DNA of 51,119 nt, taken from the NCBI GenBank assembly GCA_026991755.1, contig JALXAX010000128.1:1-51119 (forward strand), in the 5' to 3' direction. The translations under genes and the position numbers were made by a program. Each line of letters starts with the position of its first letter. Positions within the stretch are counted from its first letter, which is position 1. The stretch is from Thiotrichaceae bacterium. Lineage in GTDB: Bacteria; Pseudomonadota; Gammaproteobacteria; Thiotrichales; Thiotrichaceae. Shown here piece by piece: positions 37,620-46,626 of the stretch. Below the pieces are notes generated by a model. It was not told the DNA's origin and searched no databases. It was given only the letters and a program-made list of their open reading frames with translations.

Positions 37620-37693
37620 GCTCTTGTAGCTCAGATGGATAGAGCATCCGCCTCCTAAGCGGAGGGTCACAGGTTCGACTCCTGTCAAGAGCG
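37620..37693 (+). tRNA. tRNA-Arg, anticodon CCT
   Basis: A full cloverleaf: acceptor GCTCTTG/CAAGAGC, D-arm GCTC..GAGC with AGATGGATA loop, anticodon stem TCCGC/GCGGA around loop CTCCTAA (anticodon CCT, reading AGG), T-arm ACAGG/CCTGT with loop TTCGACT, discriminator G at 37693. A 3' CCA is not encoded (GCAT follows). It is a single tRNA between the Bat operon terminator and a family C repeat. Confidence 0.95.
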
Positions 37694-37720
37694 CATAATT
37701 TCACTTCAATTACTTTTTTC

Positions 37721-37886
37721 TTGAGGAATCTGATTAACTCTGATCGGAATTTCTGTGAGATAGAATTTGTCAGGTTTTTGATAGAAAAGTTAGCAATAGC
37801 CATAGCTATTGGTCACTTTTATAGCGAAAAGCTGGCAGATTCTAGCCTCAGAAAAACGAATCATGAGTTGATCAGAGGTTCCTTAA
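37721..37886 (+). repeat. Family C palindromic repeat, full copy overlapping the 3' end of the methyltransferase gene
   Basis: The 166-bp element has ends TTGAGGAATCTGATTAACTC and GAGTTGATCAGAGGTTCCTTAA, which are inverted repeats. An inner palindrome AATAGCCATAGCTATT sits in the middle. Its last bases (37883-37885, TTA) are the stop codon of the TrmH-type gene on the minus strand. Confidence 0.85.
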
Positions 37887-38422
37887 CTGTCCATATATGT
37901 TGTTAATTCATAAAGGGCGATAGCCGCTGCTGTCATCACATTCATAGATGTATTCTCACCAAACATAGGAATATGAATGGTATGGTCAGATACATCTAGT
38001 AATGTTTGCTCTATACCATCTTTTTCTGAGCCTAATATTAAACACATCTTCTTATCTAATTTTCCACCCTCTACCTGCTTACTCACAAACTCTCGTATAG
38101 CCAAACTTTGAGAAGTTACCTCCAGACTTACGATTAAATAGCCTTCTGCCTTAAGGCTCAGCACAAGATCAATGGCAGATTCTATATAACTATAATCAAC
38201 TTTCTTTTGTGTGGAACGAGCTGCCTTTCTAATCTTTAAATGAGAGGCTGATGCTGATTTAGCTGGGAGGTATATTTTCTCTATACCAAAAGCTTCCGCC
38301 ACTCTAAACAGACTTCCAATATTACTGGCTAGTTCAATACGGTTAGCAACTATATGGACTGGGAATTGCTTTTGTGGAAAGTGAATGTCATTGTGTTTTA
38401 ATTGGATATTGGGCTTATTCAT
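37883..38422 (-). CDS. TrmH/SpoU-family RNA 2'-O-methyltransferase
   Basis: About 179 residues from the ATG at 38422 (a GTG at 38449 would add nine). SPOUT signature segments are VHIVANRIELASNIGSLFRVAEAFGIEKIYL (motif 1 with N..N.G.. pattern), CLILGSEKDGIEQ (motif 2) and IHIPMFGENTSMNVMTAAAIALYEL (motif 3). It makes 2'-O-methyl nucleosides in tRNA or rRNA; the exact target is not clear. The C-terminal end and stop codon lie in a family C repeat, so the last residues may have been replaced by the insertion. Confidence 0.9.
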   Translation of the reverse strand: MNKPNIQLKHNDIHFPQKQFPVHIVANRIELASNIGSLFRVAEAFGIEKIYLPAKSASASHLKIRKAARSTQKKVDYSYIESAIDLVLSLKAEGYLIVSLEVTSQSLAIREFVSKQVEGGKLDKKMCLILGSEKDGIEQTLLDVSDHTIHIPMFGENTSMNVMTAAAIALYELTTYMDS

Positions 38423-38536
38423 TATTCTCATCTTTAGTAAGGTCAACACAGTTTAGCAGGTGAAAAAACTGCCCATGAATCTGCACTTAGTCTTAAACTA
38501 TCTCCGTTCATCACTTACATACGCTACTCTCTACTT

Positions 38537-39637
38537 ATGAAACTTTGCATGAAAAACATACTAGTCCTTATTTTAACGTTCACCCTCACTGCTTGTGGTG
38601 GAGGTTTTAGCACACCGGACACTCCTAACCCCGATAACAACAATGGAGGTGGTAACAGTGGAGACACTATTCAACTATTCTTCTCCAAACCCGACCCTTC
38701 AGGCAATACTCCGTTTATTAATGGGCCAGAAGAAAACTTGGTTACCGCTATAGATAATGCACAAACTAGTATTGATATCGCCATCTATGAGCTGAGCCTA
38801 GAGAACATTACCCTTAGCTTGATAAGAGCACATCAACGCGGTGTTATAGTACGTGTACTAACTGATTCTGATCACCTGGATTGGGCGCGATTTATTCAGT
38901 TAGCCAATGCAGGGATTCCCGTTAGGGGAGATGGGCGCAGCTCATTAATGCATAATAAATTCACCGTTATTGATAATACTGAAGTGTGGACAGGCTCAAT
39001 GAATCTAACCTATACAGGTGCTTTTCAAAATCGAGAGAACCTAATACGCCTCAGTAGCCCACAAGCTGCAACTAACTATAGCGAAGAGTTTTCGCAATTG
39101 TGGGCGGGCATTCATAACCAATCTAATAGTGCTAATAATTTCTTTTCAATAAACAACTCAGCAGTTGATATTCACTTTTCACCCGATGATAACTTTCGTA
39201 GTTCGCGACTGTTACCATTATTACAAAACGCAACTCAGTCTGTTCACTTAATGGCTTTTTCTTTCACCAGCCAAGATATAGCAGATGCGTTAGTAGTATT
39301 ACATCAACGTGGCTTGAATGTAGAAATCATCGTTGATAGTGGTCAGGCAGGACAAGCTAGCTCACAGTATGATGACCTTTTAGTACTAAACTTAAATATC
39401 AGGAGAGATGGGCAATCCCATAAGTTACACCATAAAGTGATTATTATTGATGGCCGATATGTAGTAACTGGCTCTTACAATTTCTCTGAGAATGCAGAAT
39501 CTCGGAATGATGAGAATTCGGTGGTTATTGATAATCAAGCTATTGCCCAATTGTTTGAGCAGGAGTTTTCGGATATTAACAATCATTCGGTTGCAAAATC
39601 AGCTGTAAAGTCTTTTGCTAAGGACGAGGGCTATTAA
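38537..39637 (+). CDS. Phospholipase D-like lipoprotein
   Basis: The 366-residue exported protein has a signal peptide with lipobox LTAC (Cys20; an ATG four codons later is also possible) and a Gly/Asn-rich linker, followed by two PLD catalytic motifs: H139-x-K141-x4-D146 (MHNKFTVIDNTEVWTGSMN) and H298-x-K300-x4-D305 (LHHKVIIIDGRYVVTGSYNFS). Both HKD sites are complete, as in Nuc-type endonucleases and PLD hydrolases. It is probably anchored in the outer membrane and faces the periplasm or surface. Whether it cuts DNA or lipid cannot be told. Confidence 0.92.
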   Translation: MKLCMKNILVLILTFTLTACGGGFSTPDTPNPDNNNGGGNSGDTIQLFFSKPDPSGNTPFINGPEENLVTAIDNAQTSIDIAIYELSLENITLSLIRAHQRGVIVRVLTDSDHLDWARFIQLANAGIPVRGDGRSSLMHNKFTVIDNTEVWTGSMNLTYTGAFQNRENLIRLSSPQAATNYSEEFSQLWAGIHNQSNSANNFFSINNSAVDIHFSPDDNFRSSRLLPLLQNATQSVHLMAFSFTSQDIADALVVLHQRGLNVEIIVDSGQAGQASSQYDDLLVLNLNIRRDGQSHKLHHKVIIIDGRYVVTGSYNFSENAESRNDENSVVIDNQAIAQLFEQEFSDINNHSVAKSAVKSFAKDEGY

Positions 39638-39685
39638 TTAACAAGTCTGTCTGATATGGACATGGTACTTAATGAGAGTCAGCCT

Positions 39686-39925
39686 CTAAACCCAATGAAT
39701 CACTTTTTCATTCACCACCCACTGGTAGCTTTCATCTGCCACACCACAGCCATTACAGCCTCCCGTACCACAAGATATTCTCTGAGCTTGGATTTTTCCT
39801 TTTTTCACCCAGTAATCTAGTGCGAACCCAGCCGCTTCTTTACTGATATCAAAATGCGTGGCGACATCACTCAAGGTAGATTGCTCGCGGGCTTTCATAT
39901 ACTCACGGATTTCACCTAGTTTCAT
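39686..39925 (-). CDS. feoC: FeoC-like winged-helix protein
   Basis: The 79-residue protein begins with a winged-helix domain (EIREYMKAREQSTLSDVATHFDISKEAAGFALDYWVKKGKI) and ends in a cysteine segment CGTGGCNGCG with Cys52, Cys57 and Cys60. Enterobacterial FeoC has four cysteines for an iron-sulfur cluster; only three are visible here. It controls FeoB stability or expression. Its start overlaps the feoB stop codon by 4 bp. Confidence 0.88.
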   Translation of the reverse strand: MKLGEIREYMKAREQSTLSDVATHFDISKEAAGFALDYWVKKGKIQAQRISCGTGGCNGCGVADESYQWVVNEKVIHWV

Positions 39926-42300
39926 ATTAGCCTCTCTCGTAGAGACGTAGGCTTTTCATTCTTTCCGTTCTTTTCATTAAAGTGCTGCTGGTTCCCTACC
40001 CTGCTAAAGATATAAATGGTAAACACTAATGCGGCTAACATACCCACAATCCATAAAAATGAAACCAGAGGATGTGATGAGAAAGTCGCAGCCTGATAAA
40101 AGCTAACAGCTGTAGCATAAGCCAAGCCTGTACTCCACAGCACACCCAGAGTCGCCCAGCCCGCTCCTGTCTCACGTACCATTGCGCCCGTTGCCGCTAC
40201 ACAAGGGAAGTAAAGCAGAATAAAAAGCAAATAAGCGAACGCACCTATCTTTCCATCAAAGCGTTTATGCATAGCACCAAAAGTAGAGACATCTACCTCT
40301 TGATCTGCCGCGGCTTGTTGTTGATCAGAAACATCAGCAACCGTCGATAAACCTAATGGGTCGCTCAGGCTCTCTACTACACCTTTTAAGTTAGCAGGAA
40401 TAGTGAAGACCGCCTCTTTTAAGCTATTAGTTAGACTATAAGGTGCTTCTTCAACCGCTTGCTCGCCCGTCGGCTTATCTATGGTGGAATAAAGCGCATC
40501 CAACGTACCAACTACTACCTCTTTCGCCAGTAATCCTGTGATAATACCAACCGTTGCAGGCCAGTTATCTTTTTCAATTCCCATGGGTTTGAAAACAGGA
40601 GTGATGACTCTTGCTGTTGCACTAAGTACCGATTTTTCAGAGTTCTCGTTGCTAAACGTAAAATCAGTACCGAGGGAGTTCACCACATTAATCAAGGCAA
40701 CTACCACAATAATGATTTTCCCTGCCCCCAAAATAAAGCCTTTTAACTTACTCCAGGTACTCATCAATACCGTACGCAAACTGGGAATTTGGTAAGTCGG
40801 CAACTCCATAAAGAAGTCCTCTGCTTCGCCCTTTAACAGGGTTTTTCGCATGACTAGCCCCGTCATAATCGCAAAGAAAATACCAATTAAATACAGTAAA
40901 AACACCATATTCTGACCACCCACGGGAAAGAAGGCTGCGGCAAATAGTGCATAAACAGCAAGCCTTGCACCGCATGACATAAACGGCGACATCATCACCG
41001 TAATAATGCGCTCACGTTTAGAATCCAAGGTTCGAGTAGCCATAATGCCAGGTACATTACAGCCAAAGCCAACGATGAGTGGAACAAACGCTTTACCCGA
41101 AATACCCAGCTTACGCATAAAGTGATCCATCACAAAAGCAGCGCGTGACATATAACCTGATTCTTCAAGTACGGTAAGGAATAAAAACAATGCACCAATA
41201 ATAGGGATAAAGGTAGCGACTACTTGAATACCCCCGCCCACACCTGAAGCCAGTATAGTAGTAAACCATTCTGGCATCCCCCAACTGGTGAGCAATGCAC
41301 CCAAACCATCCACAAAAATGGCTTGAGCGGTTAGATCAAAGAAATCAATAAACGCGCCACCTAAATTGATACTAAAGGTAAATAGCAGATACATCATAAC
41401 CAGAAAAATAGGTACACCTAACCAGTTACCTAATACAAAATGGTCAACTTTATCAGAAAAAGTTCGACTCACTTTACCCTGTTCTTTAACGATACTTTGA
41501 GCCAGCTCTGTTGCCTGTTCGAAACGAACTTCTGCCAGTAAGAAGTCTAACTCCTCGGATGTACTCGCCTCGATTTGGGTAATCAGGCTAGTAGCTTCTT
41601 CAGTATGATGTTCTTGCAGGATTTTTAGCGCTTCTGCTCTTGTAACATTATTATTACTTTGAATTTCCTTCAAGGCATCTTCAATAGCTTGATGATAATG
41701 AAGCCTAAGAGCTTCAGCAGGATTAAGGCTTTTAAGCGTTTCGACTAATTTTTCCTGTATTTCTGCAGCGCTTTGACCACCCTTTAAGCTAAGCGGGACA
41801 ACAGGACAACCCAGTTGCTCAGAGAGCTGGCTTACGTCAATTTTCATACCGCGTTTATGAGCGATATCCATCATGTTTAAATAAACAACAACAGACACGC
41901 CCATTTCAAGCAGTTGTAGCGTTAAATACAATCCACGCTCAAGCGTACTGGCATCAACAATATTGATAAACGTGTAATCAGGGTTATCGACACAGAATAA
42001 TCGTGCAACATGTTCATCTGCAGAAACAGCTGAATAATCAAGGGAGTATGTGCCAGGGAGATCAACTACATGAATGGTTTCATCGGCGTGTTTAAAGTAG
42101 CCCTGCTTGCGTTCAACCGTAACACCAGGCCAATTCCCTGTGCTTTGACGCGACCCTGTTAGACGGTTAAATAAAGTAGTTTTTCCTGCATTGGGGTTTC
42201 CAACCAGCGCAACTTTAAAATCCGAGGAATGCGATTGAATAGAAAGATTTGATTCTGATGCAGACTGATCTGATTCAGAATTACAGCATGCTTTGGTCAT
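39922..42300 (-). CDS. feoB: Ferrous iron transporter FeoB
   Basis: The 792-residue protein has a cytoplasmic G domain with G1 GNPNAGKT (34-41), a switch region TGNWPGVTVERK, G3 DLPGTYSL and G4 NMMD. A GDI-like helical domain follows, then two Gate regions in the membrane part (GVGGGIQVVATFIPIIGALFLFLTVLEESGYMSRAAFVMD and PFMSCGARLAVYALFAAAFF). It imports Fe(II) across the inner membrane. The short Cys/Ser-rich N-terminal extension (MTKACCNSES) is unusual. It starts 19 bp after feoA. Confidence 0.97.
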   Translation of the reverse strand: MTKACCNSESDQSASESNLSIQSHSSDFKVALVGNPNAGKTTLFNRLTGSRQSTGNWPGVTVERKQGYFKHADETIHVVDLPGTYSLDYSAVSADEHVARLFCVDNPDYTFINIVDASTLERGLYLTLQLLEMGVSVVVYLNMMDIAHKRGMKIDVSQLSEQLGCPVVPLSLKGGQSAAEIQEKLVETLKSLNPAEALRLHYHQAIEDALKEIQSNNNVTRAEALKILQEHHTEEATSLITQIEASTSEELDFLLAEVRFEQATELAQSIVKEQGKVSRTFSDKVDHFVLGNWLGVPIFLVMMYLLFTFSINLGGAFIDFFDLTAQAIFVDGLGALLTSWGMPEWFTTILASGVGGGIQVVATFIPIIGALFLFLTVLEESGYMSRAAFVMDHFMRKLGISGKAFVPLIVGFGCNVPGIMATRTLDSKRERIITVMMSPFMSCGARLAVYALFAAAFFPVGGQNMVFLLYLIGIFFAIMTGLVMRKTLLKGEAEDFFMELPTYQIPSLRTVLMSTWSKLKGFILGAGKIIIVVVALINVVNSLGTDFTFSNENSEKSVLSATARVITPVFKPMGIEKDNWPATVGIITGLLAKEVVVGTLDALYSTIDKPTGEQAVEEAPYSLTNSLKEAVFTIPANLKGVVESLSDPLGLSTVADVSDQQQAAADQEVDVSTFGAMHKRFDGKIGAFAYLLFILLYFPCVAATGAMVRETGAGWATLGVLWSTGLAYATAVSFYQAATFSSHPLVSFLWIVGMLAALVFTIYIFSRVGNQQHFNEKNGKNEKPTSLRERLI

Positions 42301-42319
42301 GATATTTCTCTAGTCAGAC

Positions 42320-42556
42320 CTAATGGATGGTTGAGACCATAATTTTCTCAGCAATCGAGCGACCAAGGCTTATACGAATATTATTATTTGCCAATACCAT
42401 ATCCCCACCGCGATTACGCAGAATTTCGAGATACGAGCCTATGCCAATGCCCAAGCCTAATAATCTAACTTGTATTTTACAATCTGACAGAATTTTTTTG
42501 ACATAAACTTGAGTGGATTGTTTATGAATAGCTAGAGGGGTTGTTGTGTTTAACAT
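42320..42556 (-). CDS. feoA: FeoA, SH3-like partner of FeoB
   Basis: The 78-residue protein has the FeoA SH3-like core (RLLGLGIGIGSYLEILRNRGGDMVLANNNIRISLGRSIAEKIMV) after a short N-terminal tail. It is needed for FeoB activity. First gene of feoABC. Upstream are a TATAAT box and Fur-like palindromes. Confidence 0.93.
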   Translation of the reverse strand: MLNTTTPLAIHKQSTQVYVKKILSDCKIQVRLLGLGIGIGSYLEILRNRGGDMVLANNNIRISLGRSIAEKIMVSTIH

Positions 42557-42567
42557 TTTTTATTTCT

Positions 42568-42654
42568 GCAAATGGGAATAGTTCTTAATTGTATGGGCAA
42601 AATATCTTAAATGCAAATGATTCCTGTTTGCGGATTGATGTATGTCATATTATA
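42568..42654 (-). promoter_or_regulatory. Possible feo promoter with Fur-like palindromes
   Basis: TATAAT (complement of 42649-42654) is a candidate -10 box. Downstream lie GCAAATGATTCCTGTTTGC (42613-42631), an imperfect palindrome like iron boxes, and a related GCAAATGGGAATAGTTC (42568-42584). TTGATGTATGTCAT (42635-42648) resembles an FNR half-site pair but is weak on one side. Regulation by iron and oxygen is known for feo in E. coli; here it is inference. Confidence 0.4.
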
Positions 42655-42661
42655 GTATCGA

Positions 42662-42897
42662 ATTATCTTTATTTATTCTCTTATACCTTGCATGAAAGGT
42701 GGAAAGATACCCAGCCGAAGGGAGTATAAAGTAACTGGGTTGCAAAATAACCTCAGATAATTATCCTTAGAATATAAACCCCATCTTGAATTGATTTATA
42801 GAAAACCTTTGCACGAAAGATTTGAAGCCCAGCCTATGATAATCCAGTGATTTTCACTACGCCTCTAGTACATCATCAACCAGCTATGGGTAGTAAA
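42662..42897. repeat. Remnants of family A and B repeats
   Basis: CCTTGCATGAAAGG (about 42687), ACCTTTGCACGAAAGATTTGA (from 42801) and CAGTGATTTTCACTACGCCT (about 42845) echo the ends of family A and the core of family B, without whole elements. No gene is seen between feoA and the methyltransferase gene. Confidence 0.45.
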
Positions 42898-43608
42898 TCA
42901 ATGTTCCCAAGGTATTCTAATTGGATGCATACATACTATGGGGTTGAACCTGTTTAAGTAACGAATATCATTTTTATTAATAACTTCATCCCAAAACTCC
43001 TGATTCGGCAACGTATTATTGTCTGAGTATAAAACCGTTTTGAAGAATCGTTTTATGATGTTATGCAGGTCGAAGAAACTATACTCTAATTTATGATGCT
43101 CCCAAGCAGGGTTCAATCTCGATAAGCGGTGACCACAAGGTGTGGATAGTAAAAGCATGCCATCATCGGTAAGTGCATCACATAGTTTAATCATTGCTAT
43201 TTCTCGATGATGGAGGTGTTCGATGGTATCGAATGATGAAATAAGATCAAACTTTCCCATTGGTTTACCATCAGCCCATTGCCAGGTTTCCAAATTCCCA
43301 ACTTTATAGCTGAGGTTTGCAGCTGAGAAATTTTTATTCGCATAGTGGACTGCTCGCTCATCATAATCAGCCCCAATTATTTCAGCTGTATTATTTTGTT
43401 TCGAGTACATCATTGCGCCGTAACCTGCACCACAGGCTATGTCCAAAATTCGTTTTTTTCCAGTAACTAGACTGGTAGCCCATTGATATCGACCGACATG
43501 ATGAATTCCTTGTTTATTTGAAGCCCTGATATATGCATTTACATCGTAGCCTAAATCGGGGAGGTAAAATTCTACAGTTTTATTTATACGTTTAAATAGT
43601 TTCATCAT
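42898..43608 (-). CDS. Class I SAM-dependent methyltransferase
   Basis: The 236-residue protein has motif I RILDIACGAGYGA (53-65), motif II acid IGADYDERAV, and FDLISSFDTIEHLHH (a Methyltransf_11/23 post-motif) followed by DGMLLLSTPCGHR. The N-terminal segment and the C-terminal NPIVCMHP do not identify the substrate; glycan or lipid modification is common for such UbiG/Ubi-like methyltransferases. It is probably a single gene flanked by repeat remnants. Confidence 0.88.
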   Translation of the reverse strand: MMKLFKRINKTVEFYLPDLGYDVNAYIRASNKQGIHHVGRYQWATSLVTGKKRILDIACGAGYGAMMYSKQNNTAEIIGADYDERAVHYANKNFSAANLSYKVGNLETWQWADGKPMGKFDLISSFDTIEHLHHREIAMIKLCDALTDDGMLLLSTPCGHRLSRLNPAWEHHKLEYSFFDLHNIIKRFFKTVLYSDNNTLPNQEFWDEVINKNDIRYLNRFNPIVCMHPIRIPWEH

Positions 43609-43703
43609 TTTACTAAGCTTTAAAGAACGGATTCAGGATTAACCAAGACATTATGTATGAGTTGCTCCCCCTTAACGTCAATATCAAATTCATAATGCAA
43701 CTA

Positions 43704-43832
43704 CTTAATGATAACTGGAGGCGGTCAACTGAGGAATCTAGTGCATAACTAAAGTGCAGTTGGACAACTTGTAGAGTGATCTTGTTTAACCTAGAAACGT
43801 AGTTGATCACGAACGTCCACGCAAGCTATTGG
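43704..43832. repeat. Family D right-end remnant and family G fragment
   Basis: GGCGGTCAACTGAGGAATCTA (43720-43740) matches the right end of family D. CCTAGAAACGTAGTTGATCAC and GTCCACGCAAGCTATTGG (43790-43832) match 37468-37511, the front arm of the Bat operon terminator. The gap 43609-43885 shows no gene. Confidence 0.55.
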
Positions 43833-43885
43833 CACACTGAGCAAAACAGATAGATATCCATTACTGAACGTAGTGAATTTCATGG

Positions 43886-45250
43886 TTATACTGAAACAAA
43901 GTCCATCGAGCCAACCTCACTTTCAGCACTAATCAACTCTGCACGGAGTGAATTTGCATAAGCTTCAGTAATCTTCACATCTACGAATTTACCAATGAGT
44001 GACTCATCACCCGAGAAGTTAACAATACGGTTATTCTCTGTTCTACCCGCAACCTCGCTACTGTCTCGCTTTGACAAGCCAAACACTAACAATCTTTGTG
44101 TGGTACCTACCATCTGCTGACTAATTTCACTAGCCATTTCAGTGATACGTTTTTGTAAACGGGCTAGCCTTTGCTTGCTAACCTCTGGTGCAACTTCATC
44201 TGCCATATTTGAAGCAGGTGTACCAGGGCGGGCGCTATAGATAAAGCTAAAACTGTAATCAAAACTTATATCTTCGATAAGCTGCATCGTATCTTCAAAA
44301 TCTTGATCTGTTTCACCGGGAAAGCCGACAATAAAATCAGACGACATACTAATATCAGGGCGAACTTTGCGTAGCTTGCGAATTTTTGATTTGTATTCCA
44401 GTGACATATGCCCACGCTTCATAGCCGCCAAAATACGGTCTGATCCACTTTGCACGGGTAAATGTAAATGGTTCACTAGCTCTGGCACTTCAGCATAAGC
44501 TTGGATAAGACTGTCTGAGAATTCTACAGGATGTGAAGTGGTATAACGGATGCGATCAATCCCTTCAATAGATGCTATATAGTTGATAAGAAGAGCTAAG
44601 TCAGCAATGCTGTCATCATGCATTTTGCCTCGGTAGGCATTTACATTTTGACCTAGCAAATTCACTTCACGCACATTCTGCGTGGCAAGCTCGGCCACTT
44701 CTGCAATCACATCATCAAAAGGACGAGAAACTTCTTCACCGCGAGTATAGGGCACTACGCAAAACGTACAGTACTTGCTACAGCCTTCCATAATGGAAAC
44801 AAAAGCAGAGGGACCATCGGCTTCGGGCTTGGGTAGATGATCAAATTTTTCGATTTCAGGAAAGCTGATATCAATCACGGGCGCTTTATTAATGCGTGCC
44901 TTTTTAATCATCTCAGGTAAACGATGCAATGTTTGCGGGCCAAAGACCACATCCACAATCGGTGCGCGCTTTTGTAAGTTCTCACCTTCTTGGCTAGCCA
45001 CACATCCACCCACTCCTAATACCAAATTAGGGTTATCTTTCTTAAGATGCTTCCAGCGACCAATTTGAGAGAAGACTTTCTCTTGTGCTTTTTCACGAAT
45101 TGAACAGGTATTTAACAAGATAACACTAGCTTCTTCTGGATTATCTGTTAGCTCTAAGCCTTGTGAGTCTTTTAGCACATCCAGCATTTTAGCTGAATCG
45201 TACTCGTTCATTTGACAACCGTGGGTTTCTATAAAAATCTTGCCTGACAT
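43886..45250 (-). CDS. miaB: tRNA-2-methylthio-N6-dimethylallyladenosine synthase
   Basis: The 454-residue radical SAM methylthiotransferase modifies A37 of tRNAs reading UNN codons. An N-terminal UPF0004 domain holds three cluster cysteines (Cys12 in [12 protein letters not shown], Cys49 in [11 protein letters not shown], Cys83 in [10 protein letters not shown]). The radical SAM motif [19 protein letters not shown] (Cys157, 161, 164) and a C-terminal TRAM domain follow. The length matches MiaB. The usual neighbours ybeZ/ybeY are not here. Confidence 0.97.
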   Translation of the reverse strand: MSGKIFIETHGCQMNEYDSAKMLDVLKDSQGLELTDNPEEASVILLNTCSIREKAQEKVFSQIGRWKHLKKDNPNLVLGVGGCVASQEGENLQKRAPIVDVVFGPQTLHRLPEMIKKARINKAPVIDISFPEIEKFDHLPKPEADGPSAFVSIMEGCSKYCTFCVVPYTRGEEVSRPFDDVIAEVAELATQNVREVNLLGQNVNAYRGKMHDDSIADLALLINYIASIEGIDRIRYTTSHPVEFSDSLIQAYAEVPELVNHLHLPVQSGSDRILAAMKRGHMSLEYKSKIRKLRKVRPDISMSSDFIVGFPGETDQDFEDTMQLIEDISFDYSFSFIYSARPGTPASNMADEVAPEVSKQRLARLQKRITEMASEISQQMVGTTQRLLVFGLSKRDSSEVAGRTENNRIVNFSGDESLIGKFVDVKITEAYANSLRAELISAESEVGSMDFVSV

Positions 45251-45445
45251 TGCGTGTTCGTGGTTATTTAGAAAGCGCTTATGGTATACCTTTGCAAGCT
45301 AATAGAGAAGTTGATTTAAAACTGAGGGGTTTTGTATGGGTCTTACATTATAAGAGGTATAACTTATAAAGCCCAAATGATGAAAATAGCACGGTCACGC
45401 TCATAAAGAACAAACAACGACCGAGAAACTACACGTATTCGATAC

Positions 45446-45480
45446 TAGTACTCCAACAAGTTAGGTTTGATGGAGTACTA
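45446..45480. terminator. Perfect hairpin after the DUF302 gene
   Basis: TAGTACTCCA (45446-45455) and TGGAGTACTA (45471-45480) pair over 10 bp around a 15-base loop. It lies 4 bp past the DUF302 stop codon on the minus strand. No T-run follows, so it could protect the transcript end rather than terminate. Confidence 0.45.
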
Positions 45481-45484
45481 ACCA

Positions 45485-45970
45485 TTACTTAATAGCCGCA
45501 GAAGAAAGCTTATCTAGAGCGCCAGTAACTTTTGGCAATACTTTATTGCCTTCCAGTTTATAGTGATCTGCTAAACCAATAGGTTTGTGATAGGCAATAT
45601 AAACCTTACCATCATCAGCTTTGTATACAGCCACTCGAAGTGGTAAATCTAAAGAGGCCGCCATATCTTGCTTCATTACTAACGTACCGCCTTTTGGGTT
45701 ACCAAAAATGAGTACTTGGGCTTCATTCATATCCAAACCAACGGTTTTTGCATTTTTCTTGTGATCAACTCTTACAAAGATGCCTAAGCCTTTCTTTTTA
45801 ACGATAGCTTCAAACTTATCCATCGTTTCATTCACACTATAGGGACTTTCCTTTTTTACAATATCTGAAACTTCAACAGATTTAACAGCAACCTGTTCAG
45901 AGTCTGCATAACTAGTGAAAGAAAAAAGCCATAACGGCAATAGTGGTATCAACATTAAAATATGTTTCAT
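45485..45970 (-). CDS. Secreted DUF302 protein
   Basis: From the ATG at 45970 (AGGAG upstream) the protein has 161 residues. A signal peptide (MKHILMLIPLLPLWLFSFTSYA) leads to a DUF302 domain: NETMDKFEAIVKKKGLGIFVRVDHKKNAKTVGLDMNEAQVLIFGNPKGGTLVMKQDMAASLDLPLRVAVY. The family binds ligands in other species but has no proven role. It is periplasmic by its signal. Confidence 0.9.
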   Translation of the reverse strand: MKHILMLIPLLPLWLFSFTSYADSEQVAVKSVEVSDIVKKESPYSVNETMDKFEAIVKKKGLGIFVRVDHKKNAKTVGLDMNEAQVLIFGNPKGGTLVMKQDMAASLDLPLRVAVYKADDGKVYIAYHKPIGLADHYKLEGNKVLPKVTGALDKLSSAAIK

Positions 45971-46082
45971 AACTGCTCCTGAATTGGGGGGGCTGACATT
46001 GGGTAAAACCTGCATGCGCTATACGAGAATCAGCTCTGTCTAGATGCACCTTTTATTATTGCAGGTACGGCTCCTTTGAAAA

Positions 46083-46556
46083 CTAACGATGTGTCACGTG
46101 TGCTTGACCCTCTTCCATAATAAGTTTCACTCTATCACCTGATCTAAAAGATTCTTCAGCTAATTGCGTAACCGTTACACGTTGCCCCGTATCCAATCGC
46201 ACTGATATTTCTAATCCCGCTTTTTTTTGTAGCTCTTTATCAGCGCTAGAACCAGCAACTCCACCTAAGACACCACCGATAATAGAACCAGCAACGCTAC
46301 CGTATCCCACACCCAGTGTGCCACCCGCTATCGAACCAACGGTGCGCCCAACCGTATTACCTGCACTATTTCGCTTACCCAACACAGTGACCTTTTTAAC
46401 GCCTGTCACCATCCCTGTTTGTACTTCCACGATACGCTCACGCTTTATAGTACCTGCTTTTTCTTCGGTAACGGGGGCACTCGTAGAGGAACAACCTAGT
46501 AAAACTGTACTTCCGATTAGTATAGTTAAAGAGTGTGTAAATAATGTCTTGAACAT
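46083..46556 (-). CDS. Glycine-zipper outer-membrane lipoprotein (SlyB-like)
   Basis: The 157-residue protein from the ATG at 46556 has a signal peptide with lipobox LLGC (Cys22), a short linker and a glycine-zipper hairpin (GNTVGRTVGSIAGGTLGVGYGSVAGSIIGGVLGGVAG) and then a C-terminal beta domain (LEISVRLDTGQRVTVTQ). This is the SlyB/PcP layout; SlyB supports outer-membrane integrity under stress in enterobacteria. It lies on the same strand as the DUF1841 gene, 70 bp after its stop codon. Confidence 0.9.
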   Translation of the reverse strand: MFKTLFTHSLTILIGSTVLLGCSSTSAPVTEEKAGTIKRERIVEVQTGMVTGVKKVTVLGKRNSAGNTVGRTVGSIAGGTLGVGYGSVAGSIIGGVLGGVAGSSADKELQKKAGLEISVRLDTGQRVTVTQLAEESFRSGDRVKLIMEEGQAHVTHR

Positions 46557-46626
46557 GGGAATTTCTCTCAATAATAGATAGTTGTGAATGTATTTTGAAA
46601 ACAGAGTTGGATCACGTAAGTCTTGA

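Noticed and set aside
37486-37803. Minus-strand frame containing DRSRTCDPPLRRRMLYPSELQ
   Set aside because: It is the antisense of the tRNA-Arg gene. This peptide is a well-known false protein in databases arising from reading tRNA genes backwards; the rest of the frame lies in repeats.
43613-43810. Minus-strand 65-codon frame between the methyltransferase gene and miaB
   Set aside because: It lies in family D and G repeat remnants, with no ribosome site or recognisable domain.
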